Of a stretch of DNA of 64,000 nucleotides, positions 45,208-54,433 are shown one piece after another (the first letter of the stretch is position 1; every line of letters begins with the position of its first letter). The notes under the pieces are model-generated. The model had not been told where the DNA came from. It did not search any database and worked only from the letters and a program-made list of their open reading frames with translations. This stretch comes from AP-15 sp963772965 (GTDB lineage: Bacteria > Pseudomonadota > Alphaproteobacteria > ATCC43930 > CGMCC-115725), in assembly GCA_963772965.1 (NCBI GenBank), contig CAVYZU010000002.1, positions 868,001 to 932,000 of the forward strand. Reading direction: 5' to 3'. The position numbers were made by a program, and so were the translations under genes.

Positions 45208-45735
45208 TTACTTAAGTGTGCTACTTCCCGTCTGCATGCGTTTCTCCGCGTTTGCCTCAGCGTTCGCGCGAAACACCTGATCAGTCAACTGCTTCTGCTG
45301 CTCGGGCATTGCGCTATAGAGATTTTCGAAAGCGGGCAGGAGTTTTTCCAATCCCCGTGCATGGGCTTGCGCAATTTGCTCGTACGATCTCATGTTTTGC
45401 AACGCGTTCATAGTCGGATATTGCTGCATTCGGGCCGCAAATTGCTGATCCATAGCACGGGCGTTTTCGCGCATAACGTTAGCGAACTGCTCCCACTGCG
45501 GCTGTTCTGCCGGAGTGATTTGCAACCGCGCGTGCAATTCCCTGATGTGCTCCTGAACTCGCTGCTCCGGGCTCACCCCCGGAACTTTTTGCGAGGACAT
45601 AGGAGAGGTAGATTCCGTCGGTGCTCCGGGCGTAGCATTCGCTGTCGGAGACTGAGTTGTTTGAGCTGACACGCCGCCGGAAAACCCCAGCGTTACGCCA
45701 AGGGCAACAGCGCTGATGTACATCATTCGTGTCAT
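45208..45735 (-). CDS. Spy/CpxP-like (LTXXQ) periplasmic protein
   Basis: About 175 residues. A signal peptide (MTRMMYISAVALGVTLGFSGGVSAQ) is followed by a Ser/Thr/Pro segment. A helical region follows, rich in Gln, Met and Ala, with RLQITPAEQPQWEQFANVMRENARAMDQQF, the LTXXQ-like motif of Spy/CpxP chaperones. The ATG at 45735 with AAGGA before it fits the signal peptide best; an ATG twelve codons upstream is also open. A role in envelope stress is inferred. Confidence 0.75.
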   Translation of the reverse strand: MTRMMYISAVALGVTLGFSGGVSAQTTQSPTANATPGAPTESTSPMSSQKVPGVSPEQRVQEHIRELHARLQITPAEQPQWEQFANVMRENARAMDQQFAARMQQYPTMNALQNMRSYEQIAQAHARGLEKLLPAFENLYSAMPEQQKQLTDQVFRANAEANAEKRMQTGSSTLK

Positions 45736-45824
45736 GGAATGATCCTTCGCCAGGAGGTTTTGACGTTGCATGGCTGTCTCGCGCTAAGTACCGAGAGCAC
45801 TTATCGCCGGTACCTTTCGAGCGC

Positions 45825-46106
45825 TCAGTAGTAACTATAGCCGTAGTAGGCCGGCGGCGGCGGCGCATAATAGTAGTTATATGGGTACCCGTAATAGACG
45901 GGTGGAGGCGCATAGTAATACTTATACGGGTTTGAGGCGGCCGCAGCACCGAGGCCGAGACCTATAATCCCGCCGGCGATTGCTGCTCCCACCGCGGCCC
46001 CGCCACCCCCATCGTGCCAGCCGCCATGATGCCAATCCGCATGGGCGGCGGAAGCGAGGGCAAGAGCCGCACTAAAGGAGACCGCGGTTAGGGCGTTTAT
46101 ACGCAT
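45825..46106 (-). CDS. Exported glycine-zipper, tyrosine/proline-rich small protein
   Basis: 93 residues: signal peptide ending near ASAAHA, a His/Gly/Asp patch, a glycine-rich hydrophobic stretch (GAAIAGGIIGLGLGAAAAS), then repeats of Tyr and Pro (YYYAPPPVYYGYPYNYYY). Low-complexity envelope proteins like this are common in alphaproteobacteria, with no known function. An upstream in-frame Met would add 27 residues before the signal peptide and is rejected. Confidence 0.7.
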   Translation of the reverse strand: MRINALTAVSFSAALALASAAHADWHHGGWHDGGGGAAVGAAIAGGIIGLGLGAAAASNPYKYYYAPPPVYYGYPYNYYYAPPPPAYYGYSYY

Positions 46107-46227
46107 GGTTAAGCTCAACTGCCTGTGACTTCTCCCCAAAAAACTGCAGCAACCTCCAACTAGTTCCCCGCGAGAGGCAAGACGCAATTCGCCCCGGTTT
46201 CGGAGGACGGTTCGCTCACTCGGACGG

Positions 46228-46602
46228 CTAGATCGTTGGGATTAGGGCTGCCGCAACGCGGCGTTCCTCCGCGAGGAGCACGTTGAAGGTGCGGCAAGCC
46301 GCACCGGTGTCCATCGATTCAACAGCAATTCCCATCTGCCGAAGCGCCATGCGCAATTCAAGCGTCAGCGGCAACATTCGACGACCGAGTCCGAGGAGCA
46401 AAACATCGACGCCGCCATGCTCGACAATCGGCAGCAAGCTCTGGCTCGTAACCTCGGGGGCCTCCGCGACAACCCAGGGCATGGTCAAATCGGAAAAAAC
46501 GAGGACCGAACCGCGCCAAATCACCCCGGCAATGCGGAACCCGCCTGACCCATATCGCTCGATCACCTGCCGGCCCGCCGCGACGCGTGGGGTGAGATCC
46601 AT
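46228..46602 (-). CDS. Mth938/NDUFAF3-like domain protein
   Basis: 124 residues: VIERYGSGGFRIAGVIWRGSVLVF, then LGLGRRMLPLTLELRMALRQMGIAVESMDTGAACRTFNVLLAEERRVAAALIP, the DUF498 fold shared with NDUFAF3, a complex I assembly factor in mitochondria. It lies 17 bases behind secF and is probably cotranscribed, as in related genomes. The bacterial role is not established. Confidence 0.85.
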   Translation of the reverse strand: MDLTPRVAAGRQVIERYGSGGFRIAGVIWRGSVLVFSDLTMPWVVAEAPEVTSQSLLPIVEHGGVDVLLLGLGRRMLPLTLELRMALRQMGIAVESMDTGAACRTFNVLLAEERRVAAALIPTI

Positions 46603-46619
46603 CGTCGCATCGACTCTCG

Positions 46620-47570
46620 TTAACGCGCGCGGGTTAGCGGAGGCTTAGCGTCCTCGGTCGGGCGGGCGATAGCCGCCCGGTTCGGGCGCACGTAATACAG
46701 CACCGGAGCTGCGATGAATAAAGATGAATAGGTACCGATCGCAACGCCCCACAACATTGCGATGCTAAAGCCTCGCAGAACTTCGCCACCCAAAAAGAGC
46801 AGCGATAAGACGGCCAAGGCGACAGTGCTGACCGTCAATATCGTACGCGACAACGTCTCGTTCAAAGCCAGATTGATCAATTCTATTAGGGGCATGCGGG
46901 GATATTTACGCATCAACTCACGTATTCGATCATAGATCACCACAGTGTCGTTAACCGAATAGCCGGCCACGGTAAGGATCGCCGCAAGAGTCGTCAAATC
47001 GAACTCGAGCCGAAACAGCGCAAAAATCCCCACTGTCGTCACCACGTCGTGCAAGGTCGAGATCATCCCTCCGACGCCAAACTGCCACTCAAAGCGAAAG
47101 CCGATGTAGATCGCGATGGCGAATAGCGCCAGCGCGGTCGCGGTGACACCCGCTCGAATTAACTCGGCACCCACGCTAGGACCGACAACCTCGATGCGGC
47201 GGTAGTCAATGCCCGAGCCAAGAGCCTCGCGAGCCGCTTCCACGGCCTTTTCCTGTGCCGCGTCCCCGCCGGGCTGACGTGGTAGCCGGATCAGCACGTC
47301 GGTTGGCGGACCGAACCCCTGGAGCGAAGCATCGCCGAGATGCAGCGCATCGAGCTTCTTTCGCATCTCAGCAAGATTGGCAGGCCCCGGCGTTACCCGC
47401 ACTTCCAACAAGGTTCCGCCAACGAAGTCGATCCCGTAATTCAGGCCGACACCCACGAACAACCCGATCGACGACAAAGTCAGCAATGCTGAGAAAGCAA
47501 AGCCGAGCTTGTGCCATCTCATAAAATCGATTTTCGGCGTGCGCCGAATGACAATCAGTGGTCTCAACAT
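46620..47570 (-). CDS. secF: Protein translocase subunit SecF
   Basis: 316 residues with six membrane segments. The conserved GIDFVGGTLLEVR lies after the first; VGPSVGAELIRAGV and AGYSVNDTVVIYDRIRE mark the SecD/SecF export core. It uses the proton gradient to finish export through SecYEG. It lies 28 bases behind secD. Confidence 0.96.
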   Translation of the reverse strand: MLRPLIVIRRTPKIDFMRWHKLGFAFSALLTLSSIGLFVGVGLNYGIDFVGGTLLEVRVTPGPANLAEMRKKLDALHLGDASLQGFGPPTDVLIRLPRQPGGDAAQEKAVEAAREALGSGIDYRRIEVVGPSVGAELIRAGVTATALALFAIAIYIGFRFEWQFGVGGMISTLHDVVTTVGIFALFRLEFDLTTLAAILTVAGYSVNDTVVIYDRIRELMRKYPRMPLIELINLALNETLSRTILTVSTVALAVLSLLFLGGEVLRGFSIAMLWGVAIGTYSSLFIAAPVLYYVRPNRAAIARPTEDAKPPLTRAR

Positions 47571-47598
47571 GTGGCGGTTAGAGCACTATCGCGTGTGA

Positions 47599-49176
47599 TC
47601 AGATCGGTACAGCCCGCGGCTTCCACCGCCGCACCCAGGTGACGATCAGCAGCCGGGTGACCAAAATCGCCGAAAACAGCGAGGTCAATACACCTATACT
47701 AAGGGTCACGGCGAAACCTTTGACCGGACCGGACCCAAGCCAAAACATCAAGGCGCCAGCGACGAGGGTCGTGATGTGGCTGTCGAGGATCGTTCCGAAA
47801 GCGCGCTTAAATCCGGCATCGAGCGCCGAGAGCACGGTGCGGCCCGCGCGAAGTTCTTCGCGCAGACGCTCGTAAATCAACACATTTGCGTCGACCGCCA
47901 TTCCCATTGTCAGTGCGATGCCGGCGATGCCAGGCAAGGTGAGCGTGGCACCGAGCAAGGACAAGCTACCGAGCATCAGGCACAGGTTGAAAAACAGGGC
48001 GATATCCGCGAATACGCCGAATAGGCCGTAGAACAGGATCATGAACACAACGACCAGCGCCACCCCGACCACGCAGGCCGTAGTCCCGGCGCGGATCGAA
48101 TCGGCGCCAAGGCCGGGGCCCACAGTTCGCTCTTCTAGAATTGTGATCGGCGCCGGCAGCGCGCCAGCGCGCAGCAGCAAGGCCAGATCACTTGCCGACT
48201 GCACCGTGAAACTGCCCGAGATAATACCCGATCCGCCAAGGATCGCCTCGCGGATAACTGGCGCGCTGATGACCTTGTTGTCGAGCACGATCGCGAAGGG
48301 TTTGCCGACGTTCTCGCGCGTCGCGTCGCCAAACCGCCTTGCGCCCTCGGCGTCGAAGCGGAAGCTGACCACGGGTTCATTGTTTTGAAAGGTTGGCTGC
48401 GCGTCAACCAGCGTGTCGCCGCCGACCATTACCCGCTTGCGCACGACATAGGCGCTCGGGCCAACTCGAACACCGTTTGTTTCCTGGGCCGGGAGAATTT
48501 CGTCGCCAAGGGGTAAATGACCGCTGCGTGCATCTTCGAGCGATGCTCCAGTATCAACCAATTGAAAAGTCAGCTTGGCGGTTCGGCCGAGCAGAGCCTT
48601 CACGTGCTCAGGATTGTCGACCCCCGGCAGTTGAACGAGGATCCGGTCCTGACCCTCGCGTTCGATCGTCGGCTCCTTGGTGCCCGTCTCGTCGATACGC
48701 CGGCGGATGATTTCGATCGACTGTTCGACCGCTTGGCTACGGCGTGTTTCGGTGGCCGCCGCGCTGAAACGCACTGTGCCTGATCCGTCCGGACCGATCG
48801 TGACCACAAGATCGGGATCGATCTTGCCTAGGGCTTGACGGGCGTCGTCGACACGTTCCGGCTGCCGGATCTTGAACACGATGGCATCGCCGTTTACCGC
48901 CAAGCCGGTATAGCCAACGTTAGCGCCGAGTAGAGCGTTACGGACATTATCGACGATGGAATTGAGCCGCTCGCGTTCGGCCGCTGCAACATCAACCTCG
49001 AGCAACAAATAGGAGCCGCCGCGCAGGTCCAGACCGAGCGCTACCTGTCTATGCGGCACAAAACTCGGCAGTTTGTCGAGCGTCGACTGGCTCATCAGGT
49101 TCGGCAGGGAAAGGAGCACCCCGAGAGCACAGACGGCGCAGATCAGAAGAACCTTCCAGTTGGCGAAATAGAGCAT
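47599..49176 (-). CDS. secD: Protein translocase subunit SecD
   Basis: 525 residues. The first membrane segment (LLICAVCALGVLLSLP) is followed by the large periplasmic P1 region with LGLDLRGGSYLLLEVD and RILVQLPGVDNPEHVKALLG. Five C-terminal segments include GMAVDANVLIYERLREELR. It partners SecF. The start agrees with family length; a WXXGXW protein gene separates it from yajC. Confidence 0.96.
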   Translation of the reverse strand: MLYFANWKVLLICAVCALGVLLSLPNLMSQSTLDKLPSFVPHRQVALGLDLRGGSYLLLEVDVAAAERERLNSIVDNVRNALLGANVGYTGLAVNGDAIVFKIRQPERVDDARQALGKIDPDLVVTIGPDGSGTVRFSAAATETRRSQAVEQSIEIIRRRIDETGTKEPTIEREGQDRILVQLPGVDNPEHVKALLGRTAKLTFQLVDTGASLEDARSGHLPLGDEILPAQETNGVRVGPSAYVVRKRVMVGGDTLVDAQPTFQNNEPVVSFRFDAEGARRFGDATRENVGKPFAIVLDNKVISAPVIREAILGGSGIISGSFTVQSASDLALLLRAGALPAPITILEERTVGPGLGADSIRAGTTACVVGVALVVVFMILFYGLFGVFADIALFFNLCLMLGSLSLLGATLTLPGIAGIALTMGMAVDANVLIYERLREELRAGRTVLSALDAGFKRAFGTILDSHITTLVAGALMFWLGSGPVKGFAVTLSIGVLTSLFSAILVTRLLIVTWVRRWKPRAVPI

Positions 49177-49232
49177 TTTTACTTCTGGGGACCGCGGCTA
49201 CTGCTGCTGGCCCGATACTCGAGAGATACAGG

Positions 49233-49520
49233 TCAATGGCGCCAGTGTCCCGGCACCCAAACCTGACGATACCCGTTCCAACGCCAACGGCCCGTTGCCC
49301 AATGCCAACGATAGGGACCCGCGGGATAGGGAGGCCGCGTTTCGTGGGGTGGTGGCGGTGACGGCGGGCGACGATGCGAGGGCGGCCCGCCCTGAGGCGG
49401 GGCTGACGGATATCCCGAAGGTGGTGGCCCAGGTGGATAGGCTTGTTGCGCCGTGATGGCGCGCAACGGGACCGCCAACTCCACTAATGTTACCCCTAGT
49501 ATCACTCGACGGGTGTGCAC
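49233..49520 (-). CDS. Small exported proline-rich protein with two WXXGXW motifs
   Basis: 95 residues: a hydrophobic N-terminus (VILGVTLVELAVPLRA), a long Pro/Ser segment, and a C-terminal module with two WXXGXW copies, WATGRW and WVPGHW, and an aromatic/basic composition. Such modules occur in alphaproteobacterial secreted proteins with unknown role. It interrupts the usual yajC-secD adjacency. Confidence 0.68.
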   Translation of the reverse strand: MHTRRVILGVTLVELAVPLRAITAQQAYPPGPPPSGYPSAPPQGGPPSHRRPPSPPPPHETRPPYPAGPYRWHWATGRWRWNGYRQVWVPGHWRH

Positions 49521-49640
49521 TTACATACTCCGTTTCACGCGAGCAAATGGTCGCCGACCCGGCCCCAATGCTGAGCGCCGCCGGGCTCATCCATCCCATT
49601 CCGCCTATTCCAGGCCCAGCACCGGACACCTGCGCTAAGT

Positions 49641-50039
49641 TCACTCCTTTGTTTCCACCTTGGTCCGACCTTGATCCTTTTGTCGGACGACTTCACGCGC
49701 CGCTGCCGGGTCTGGCTTAGCGACAACGCTCGTTATTGTGCTACGAACAACTCGCACCCGGACGCCCTCGGCGATTTCGACACTAACCTCGTCCGCGCCG
49801 TCGACGCGTACCACCGTTCCGATTATGCCGCCGCCAGTCACCACTCGGTCACCTCGTCTCAGTGCATCGAGTGTCGTCCTATGCTCTTTGGCCTTTTTCT
49901 GCTGCGGCCTGATCAAGAGGAAATAGAAGACGACAAAGATCAGTACCAGGGGCAGGAATTGCAGCAGCGCGCCCTGATTATCGAACATGCCAGACAAGCC
50001 GGTTCCCTGAGCATAGGCGGTAGAGATCGGCATCGGCAT
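49641..50039 (-). CDS. yajC: Preprotein translocase subunit YajC
   Basis: About 132 residues. One membrane segment (LLQFLPLVLIFVVFYFLLIRPQQKKAKEH) is followed by a cytoplasmic domain with GDRVVTGGGIIGTVVRVDG. It belongs to the SecDF-YajC complex. ATG 50039 (MPMPISTAYAQ) is used; an extension to 50084 adds 15 unlike residues. The C-terminal tail is charged. Confidence 0.92.
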   Translation of the reverse strand: MPMPISTAYAQGTGLSGMFDNQGALLQFLPLVLIFVVFYFLLIRPQQKKAKEHRTTLDALRRGDRVVTGGGIIGTVVRVDGADEVSVEIAEGVRVRVVRSTITSVVAKPDPAAAREVVRQKDQGRTKVETKE

Positions 50040-50256
50040 CGAGCCTCGATATCTTGCGCCGCGCCGCACGGGTTGGCCCGACAACCTGCCGAAGCGGATC
50101 GATTGTGCCGCTCGACAGAGAGATAGGTATGCGATGCCCGATTAAAGAGCAATGGGCGGGTCTGGAGGCGTTCGGAACCGCACCTCGGATTTCTCGAATT
50201 TCCTGCGTGTGATAAGTTCGGGACCCCTTGCTCCTGCTGGTGCTGTCGAAGAAGTA

Positions 50257-51114
50257 ATGACCGAGCCCGATCTTCAGGCACTGCTGTGCCGGATCGCCGA
50301 TGCCCTGGAACGTCTGGCTCCCGCGCCGCCGCCGTCCGTGGAGCTCGGTGTCGCTGACGCCTTTGTCTGGCATGCCGATCGCCATTGGCTCGAGCCGATA
50401 GAAGAGGTCAACCGAGTAGAAATTGGGCTGTTGCGCGGGATCGACCGAGTCCGCGACATCCTAATGGACAATACCCGTCGCTTCGCCGCCGGGCTTCCGG
50501 CCAACAATGTCTTACTATGGGGAGCGCGCGGAACCGGGAAAAGCTCGCTCGTGAAGGCTGCTCATGCCGCGGTTAACGCGGAGCGGCCGCACTCGGTGGC
50601 GCTGGTCGAGATTCATCGCGAAGACATCCCTAGCCTCCCCCACCTGCTATCACTAGCCCGACGATCCTCCCGTCGGTGTTTGTTGTTCTGCGACGATCTG
50701 TCATTCGATCAGCACGACACCAGCTTCAAATCGCTAAAAGCGGTGCTCGAAGGAGGAATTGAGGGCCGTCCGGCAAATGTCGTGCTGTACGCCACCTCAA
50801 ACCGGCGCCACCTGATGCCGCGCGAAATGATCGACAACGAACGCTCGACCGCGATTAACCCCTCCGAGGCGATCGAAGAGCAAGTATCGCTATCGGATCG
50901 GTTTGGGCTTTGGCTCGGCTTTCACAATGTCGATCAAGACACCTTTCAGGCAATTGTGCGCGGCTATGCCGAGCGCTATGACCTCGATTTGCCACTGCAT
51001 CAACTGAAAGCAGAAGCAAGCGAGTGGTCGATCACTCGCGGATCCCGTTCGGGCCGTGTCGCTTGGCAATTCATCCAGGACCTCGCCGGACGCCTTGGCA
51101 AGCCGCTCATCTGA
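50257..51114 (+). CDS. DUF815 family P-loop ATPase
   Basis: 285 residues. The Walker A LLWGARGTGKSSLVKA is near residue 90, Walker B CLLFCDDLSFD near 145, and TSNRRHLMPREMIDNE and SLSDRFGLWLGFHNVDQDTF follow in AAA style. The family is conserved next to yajC in many alphaproteobacteria; function unknown. ATG 50257 is preferred to an in-frame extension to 50152. It converges with the M23 gene, 15 bases apart. Confidence 0.86.
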   Translation: MTEPDLQALLCRIADALERLAPAPPPSVELGVADAFVWHADRHWLEPIEEVNRVEIGLLRGIDRVRDILMDNTRRFAAGLPANNVLLWGARGTGKSSLVKAAHAAVNAERPHSVALVEIHREDIPSLPHLLSLARRSSRRCLLFCDDLSFDQHDTSFKSLKAVLEGGIEGRPANVVLYATSNRRHLMPREMIDNERSTAINPSEAIEEQVSLSDRFGLWLGFHNVDQDTFQAIVRGYAERYDLDLPLHQLKAEASEWSITRGSRSGRVAWQFIQDLAGRLGKPLI

Positions 51115-51129
51115 CCGCGGCGCGCTCAG

Positions 51130-52230
51130 TCAACTGGGCCGCGCTTGCTTGATGGCCGCCGCTGACAATGGCGGGAGATATTCGCGCGGATCGACCGGTT
51201 TCTTTCCGCGGCGCAATTCGAAATGAAGCTGTGGTTCGCTGACATTTCCGGTTGCACCGACACGAGCGATGACTTGACCGCGAGCGACCTTTTGACCGGT
51301 CTTTACGAGGATTAAATCACAGTGCGCATAGGCTGAAATCCAGCCGTTCGGGTGCTTTACAAGAATCAAGTTGCCGTAGCCGCGGAGTTCGTTGCCGGAA
51401 TAGGCCACAACCCCGCTATCAGTCGCCTCGATCGCAGCACCGCGCGAAGCGGCAATATTGATGCCATCGTTGTGCGTACCGTCCGGCCCGGTTCCGAAGC
51501 TTTCGAGCACGCGGCCGCGAACTGGCCAAAGAAAGGTTCCGTCGCCATGAGTAGCAGCGGCCGGCGCTTCCGCGGCGGCAGTCGTGCCGGCCGCCCCCGA
51601 TGATGGCGGCCGGTTATGCTCGCTGGCCGGAGCAACAGCGCCGGGGGGCGTCGATAACGGGACTGGTGTTCCTCCCGCGGAGGTCGGATTTGACGGTGCT
51701 ACGATGGCACTGGGCGATTCGTCTGAACCTGGCTGGGCCAATGCGACGGGCGGCGTAATCGAGGACGGTTTCAAGGTCCGGGAAGGCGGATTGTCGAGCG
51801 GAACCGCTTGCACCGATGCGGCTGGCGGCGGCACAAGCGGGATCGCTGCCGGAGGCGGTGAGTAGGTCGAAGTTGGCCCGTATGCCGGGGGTCGCGCCGG
51901 CATCGACTTGCCCAGGGCCAACATTGGTCCGGACGAATCGGGTTCGGATCCGGCTGGAATTATCAAAGGCTGTCCGACCAGAATACGGTAGGGGGACGAT
52001 AAATGATTCGCCTCGGCCAGAGCGGACATCGGAATATGATACGCATGGGCGATACCCGACAGCGTCTGGCCGCGCTGTACAATGATCTGGGTAGGCGGAG
52101 GCGGTACCCGGCCGCCCGTGACCACCGGCGCCGGCCCTAGGCTGGTACACCCCACTGACAAGAGCGGTAGCGAGAGGAGCGCAGCTGCCGCTCCGAGCCT
52201 GTGCCGCCGCAGCCGAACACTTGTTGTCAT
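51130..52230 (-). CDS. LysM/LytM (M23) lipoprotein, probably non-catalytic (NlpD/DipM-like)
   Basis: About 366 residues. A lipoprotein signal (LLSLPLLSVGC) is followed by one LysM domain (IIVQRGQTLSGIAHAYHIPMSALAEANHL), a long Pro/Ser/Ala linker and a LytM domain (GTFLWPVRGRVLESFG). The zinc motif HxGxD is replaced by N-D-G-I-N in THNDGINIAA, while the second motif LHFELRRG is kept, so hydrolysis is doubtful and an amidase-activator role is likely. Start ATG 52230 is used, ten codons inside the open frame. Confidence 0.86.
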   Translation of the reverse strand: MTTSVRLRRHRLGAAAALLSLPLLSVGCTSLGPAPVVTGGRVPPPPTQIIVQRGQTLSGIAHAYHIPMSALAEANHLSSPYRILVGQPLIIPAGSEPDSSGPMLALGKSMPARPPAYGPTSTYSPPPAAIPLVPPPAASVQAVPLDNPPSRTLKPSSITPPVALAQPGSDESPSAIVAPSNPTSAGGTPVPLSTPPGAVAPASEHNRPPSSGAAGTTAAAEAPAAATHGDGTFLWPVRGRVLESFGTGPDGTHNDGINIAASRGAAIEATDSGVVAYSGNELRGYGNLILVKHPNGWISAYAHCDLILVKTGQKVARGQVIARVGATGNVSEPQLHFELRRGKKPVDPREYLPPLSAAAIKQARPS

Positions 52231-52296
52231 TGTCCCCCCTGCACGCCCCCCGACGCGCAAGCTCGATCACCCTTGGTACTCTAGCTCGAACGCATG

Positions 52297-52971
52297 TCAA
52301 GCCTCGACCGCCGCTTGCCGCGGCAGACCGGAAACAAGCGGGACAAACCGCACCAGACCTAAGTCCTCGGTGGCAAAGCCATCGTTGGTCCGGCGTATGC
52401 GCAATAACTGTTGGTCGCGGCGATCGCTACCCACCGGCGCCACCAGCACCTCACCCACCGCCAAGCCATCGACGAGCCGCGCCGGGATTTCCATCCCCGC
52501 CGCAGTAACAATCACACGGTCATGGGGAGTTTGCTCTGGCCAACCTTTGGTGCCGTCGCCGAATTGAAACACGATATTGTTCAGTCGCAGTGACTCAAGC
52601 CGAGCCTGCGCATCTCGCAGCAAGTCGCGACGGCGCTCAATCGTAAAAACTCGGCGGGCAAGACGAGCCAAGACCGCCGTCTGGTAACCCGAGCCGGTGC
52701 CGATTTCGAGAACGTTATGGCGTTCGCCAAGTTCGAGCTTTTCAGTCATTAGCGCGACAACGAAGGGTTGACTTACGGTTTGCCCATGCTCGATGGGGAG
52801 AGCGACATTTTCGTAAGCCTGGTCGGCAAAGGCGTGGAGTACAAACCGTTCGCGCGGCGTCTTTTCGATCGCCCCCAGAACGCGCGGATCGGTTATGGCG
52901 GAACGACGCAACTCCATCAACAGCCGCAGCTTGCGCTGTAGTAGCCCCGGATCAGAAATGGGCTCACCCAT
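52297..52971 (-). CDS. pcm: Protein-L-isoaspartate O-methyltransferase
   Basis: 224 residues. The AdoMet motif VLEIGTGSGYQTAVLARL is near residue 90, the family segment PIEHGQTVSQPFVVALMTEKL precedes it, and HDRVIVTAAGMEIPARLVDGLAVGEVLVAPVG follows. It repairs isoaspartyl damage in aged proteins. Its start overlaps the serS end by eight bases. In related genomes surE normally stands between the two. Confidence 0.93.
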   Translation of the reverse strand: MGEPISDPGLLQRKLRLLMELRRSAITDPRVLGAIEKTPRERFVLHAFADQAYENVALPIEHGQTVSQPFVVALMTEKLELGERHNVLEIGTGSGYQTAVLARLARRVFTIERRRDLLRDAQARLESLRLNNIVFQFGDGTKGWPEQTPHDRVIVTAAGMEIPARLVDGLAVGEVLVAPVGSDRRDQQLLRIRRTNDGFATEDLGLVRFVPLVSGLPRQAAVEA

Positions 52972-54241
52972 GGCGCTCGATTATCCGCTGGCCTCCGAGA
53001 TAGGGCTGTAACACCGTTGGGATCGACACAGTGCCGTCTTCGTGTTGATAGTTCTCGAGGATCGCGATTAGAGTGCGACCAACCGCCAGACCCGAACCAT
53101 TCAAGGTGTGTACCGATCTTGTTCCTCTGCCCCCTGCTGGGCGGTAGCGCGCTCTCATGCGCTGTGCCTGGAAAGCCCCGCAATTCGAGCAGCTCGAAAT
53201 CTCGCGGTAAGCTCCCTGAGCTGGCAGCCACACCTCAATGTCATACGTCTTCTGCGCGGCAAAACCCATGTCTCCGGCTGACAGCAGCATCACTCGGTAG
53301 GCTAAGCCGAGCCGCTTCAATACCTCTTCGGCGCAACTCGTCATGCGCTCGTGCTCTGATGGCGATTGCTCGGGCGTCGTCACTGAGACCAGCTCGACTT
53401 TCATGAACTGGTGCTGGCGGATCATGCCGCGGGTATCCTTCCCGGCAGCACCTGCCTCCGAGCGAAAACACGGCGTCGATGCGGTGAAGCGCAAAGGCAG
53501 TGCGTCTTCATCAAGGATTTCATCCGCCACGAGGTTCGTAAGTGGCACTTCAGCGGTGGGGATAAGCCATAACCCCTCAGTCGTGCGGAACAGATCTTCA
53601 GCAAACTTCGGCAATTGCCCTGTGCCGAAAACGGCTTCATCGCGCACCAATAACGGCGGCGATATCTCGTGATAGTTGAACTCACGAGTGTGAAGGTCGA
53701 GCATGAACTGCACCAGCGCGCGTTCCAGCCGCGCCAGATCCTGCCTTAATACGACAAACCGTGAGCCGGAGAGTTTGCCGGCGCGTCGAAAGTCCATCAG
53801 TCCGAGACGTTCTCCGATAGCTTCGTGCGACGCAGGTTCAAAATTGAATTGCGGCGGCTCACCTTCTTGGCGAAGTAGCAGATTTGTCGTCTCGTCGGTG
53901 CCATCCGGCACATCTCCGGCCGGCAGATTGGGCAGCGCCTCAAGGATTTCGTCAATTTGCGTGCGCAGCCGCGCTGATTCGGCCGTGGCTTCCGCCTCGA
54001 CACTCCTGTCGGCGTCGACCTGCCGCAGCAATGGTTCGATATCTTCGCCCCGGCGTTTGGCGATCCCGATCTCGCGGGAGATGCGATTGCGCCGGGCCTG
54101 TGCCTCCTGAGCTCGCGTCTCGGCAGTGCGCCAGGCACCGTCGAGAGCCAGCACCTCCTCGGCGACCGGCAACAGACCGCGTCGGGCGAGGCCGCGATCG
54201 AAATCTGTCTGATGGTCACGGATCCACCTGATATCGTGCAT
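52964..54241 (-). CDS. serS: Serine--tRNA ligase
   Basis: 425 residues. The N-terminal coiled-coil arm (about 30-105, rich in Arg, Glu and Ala) is followed by the class II core: GTGQLPKFAEDLFRT, LIPTAEVPLTNLVADEI, PCFRSEAGAAGKDTRGMIRQHQFMKVEL and LNGSGLAVGRTLIAILENYQ. The start at 54241 gives MHDIRWIRDHQ, the usual N-terminus. It charges tRNA-Ser and tRNA-Sec. Confidence 0.97.
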   Translation of the reverse strand: MHDIRWIRDHQTDFDRGLARRGLLPVAEEVLALDGAWRTAETRAQEAQARRNRISREIGIAKRRGEDIEPLLRQVDADRSVEAEATAESARLRTQIDEILEALPNLPAGDVPDGTDETTNLLLRQEGEPPQFNFEPASHEAIGERLGLMDFRRAGKLSGSRFVVLRQDLARLERALVQFMLDLHTREFNYHEISPPLLVRDEAVFGTGQLPKFAEDLFRTTEGLWLIPTAEVPLTNLVADEILDEDALPLRFTASTPCFRSEAGAAGKDTRGMIRQHQFMKVELVSVTTPEQSPSEHERMTSCAEEVLKRLGLAYRVMLLSAGDMGFAAQKTYDIEVWLPAQGAYREISSCSNCGAFQAQRMRARYRPAGGRGTRSVHTLNGSGLAVGRTLIAILENYQHEDGTVSIPTVLQPYLGGQRIIERHG

Positions 54242-54433
54242 GACTGAACTAAGACACAAACGCAACAGGCGCGATATAGAGAGAATCCCCCGGATTCACA
54301 GGCGCAGAAGCTTCGGCCTCTCGCCAAACCTGCGGCTCAAATCGCTCGACGGCAACATCCCGTTTACCCGCGCTCGGTTCTGTCATACGAAAGAGTTCGT
54401 AGCGAATCGCCTTGCAATCCTCGGGAGGAAGCG

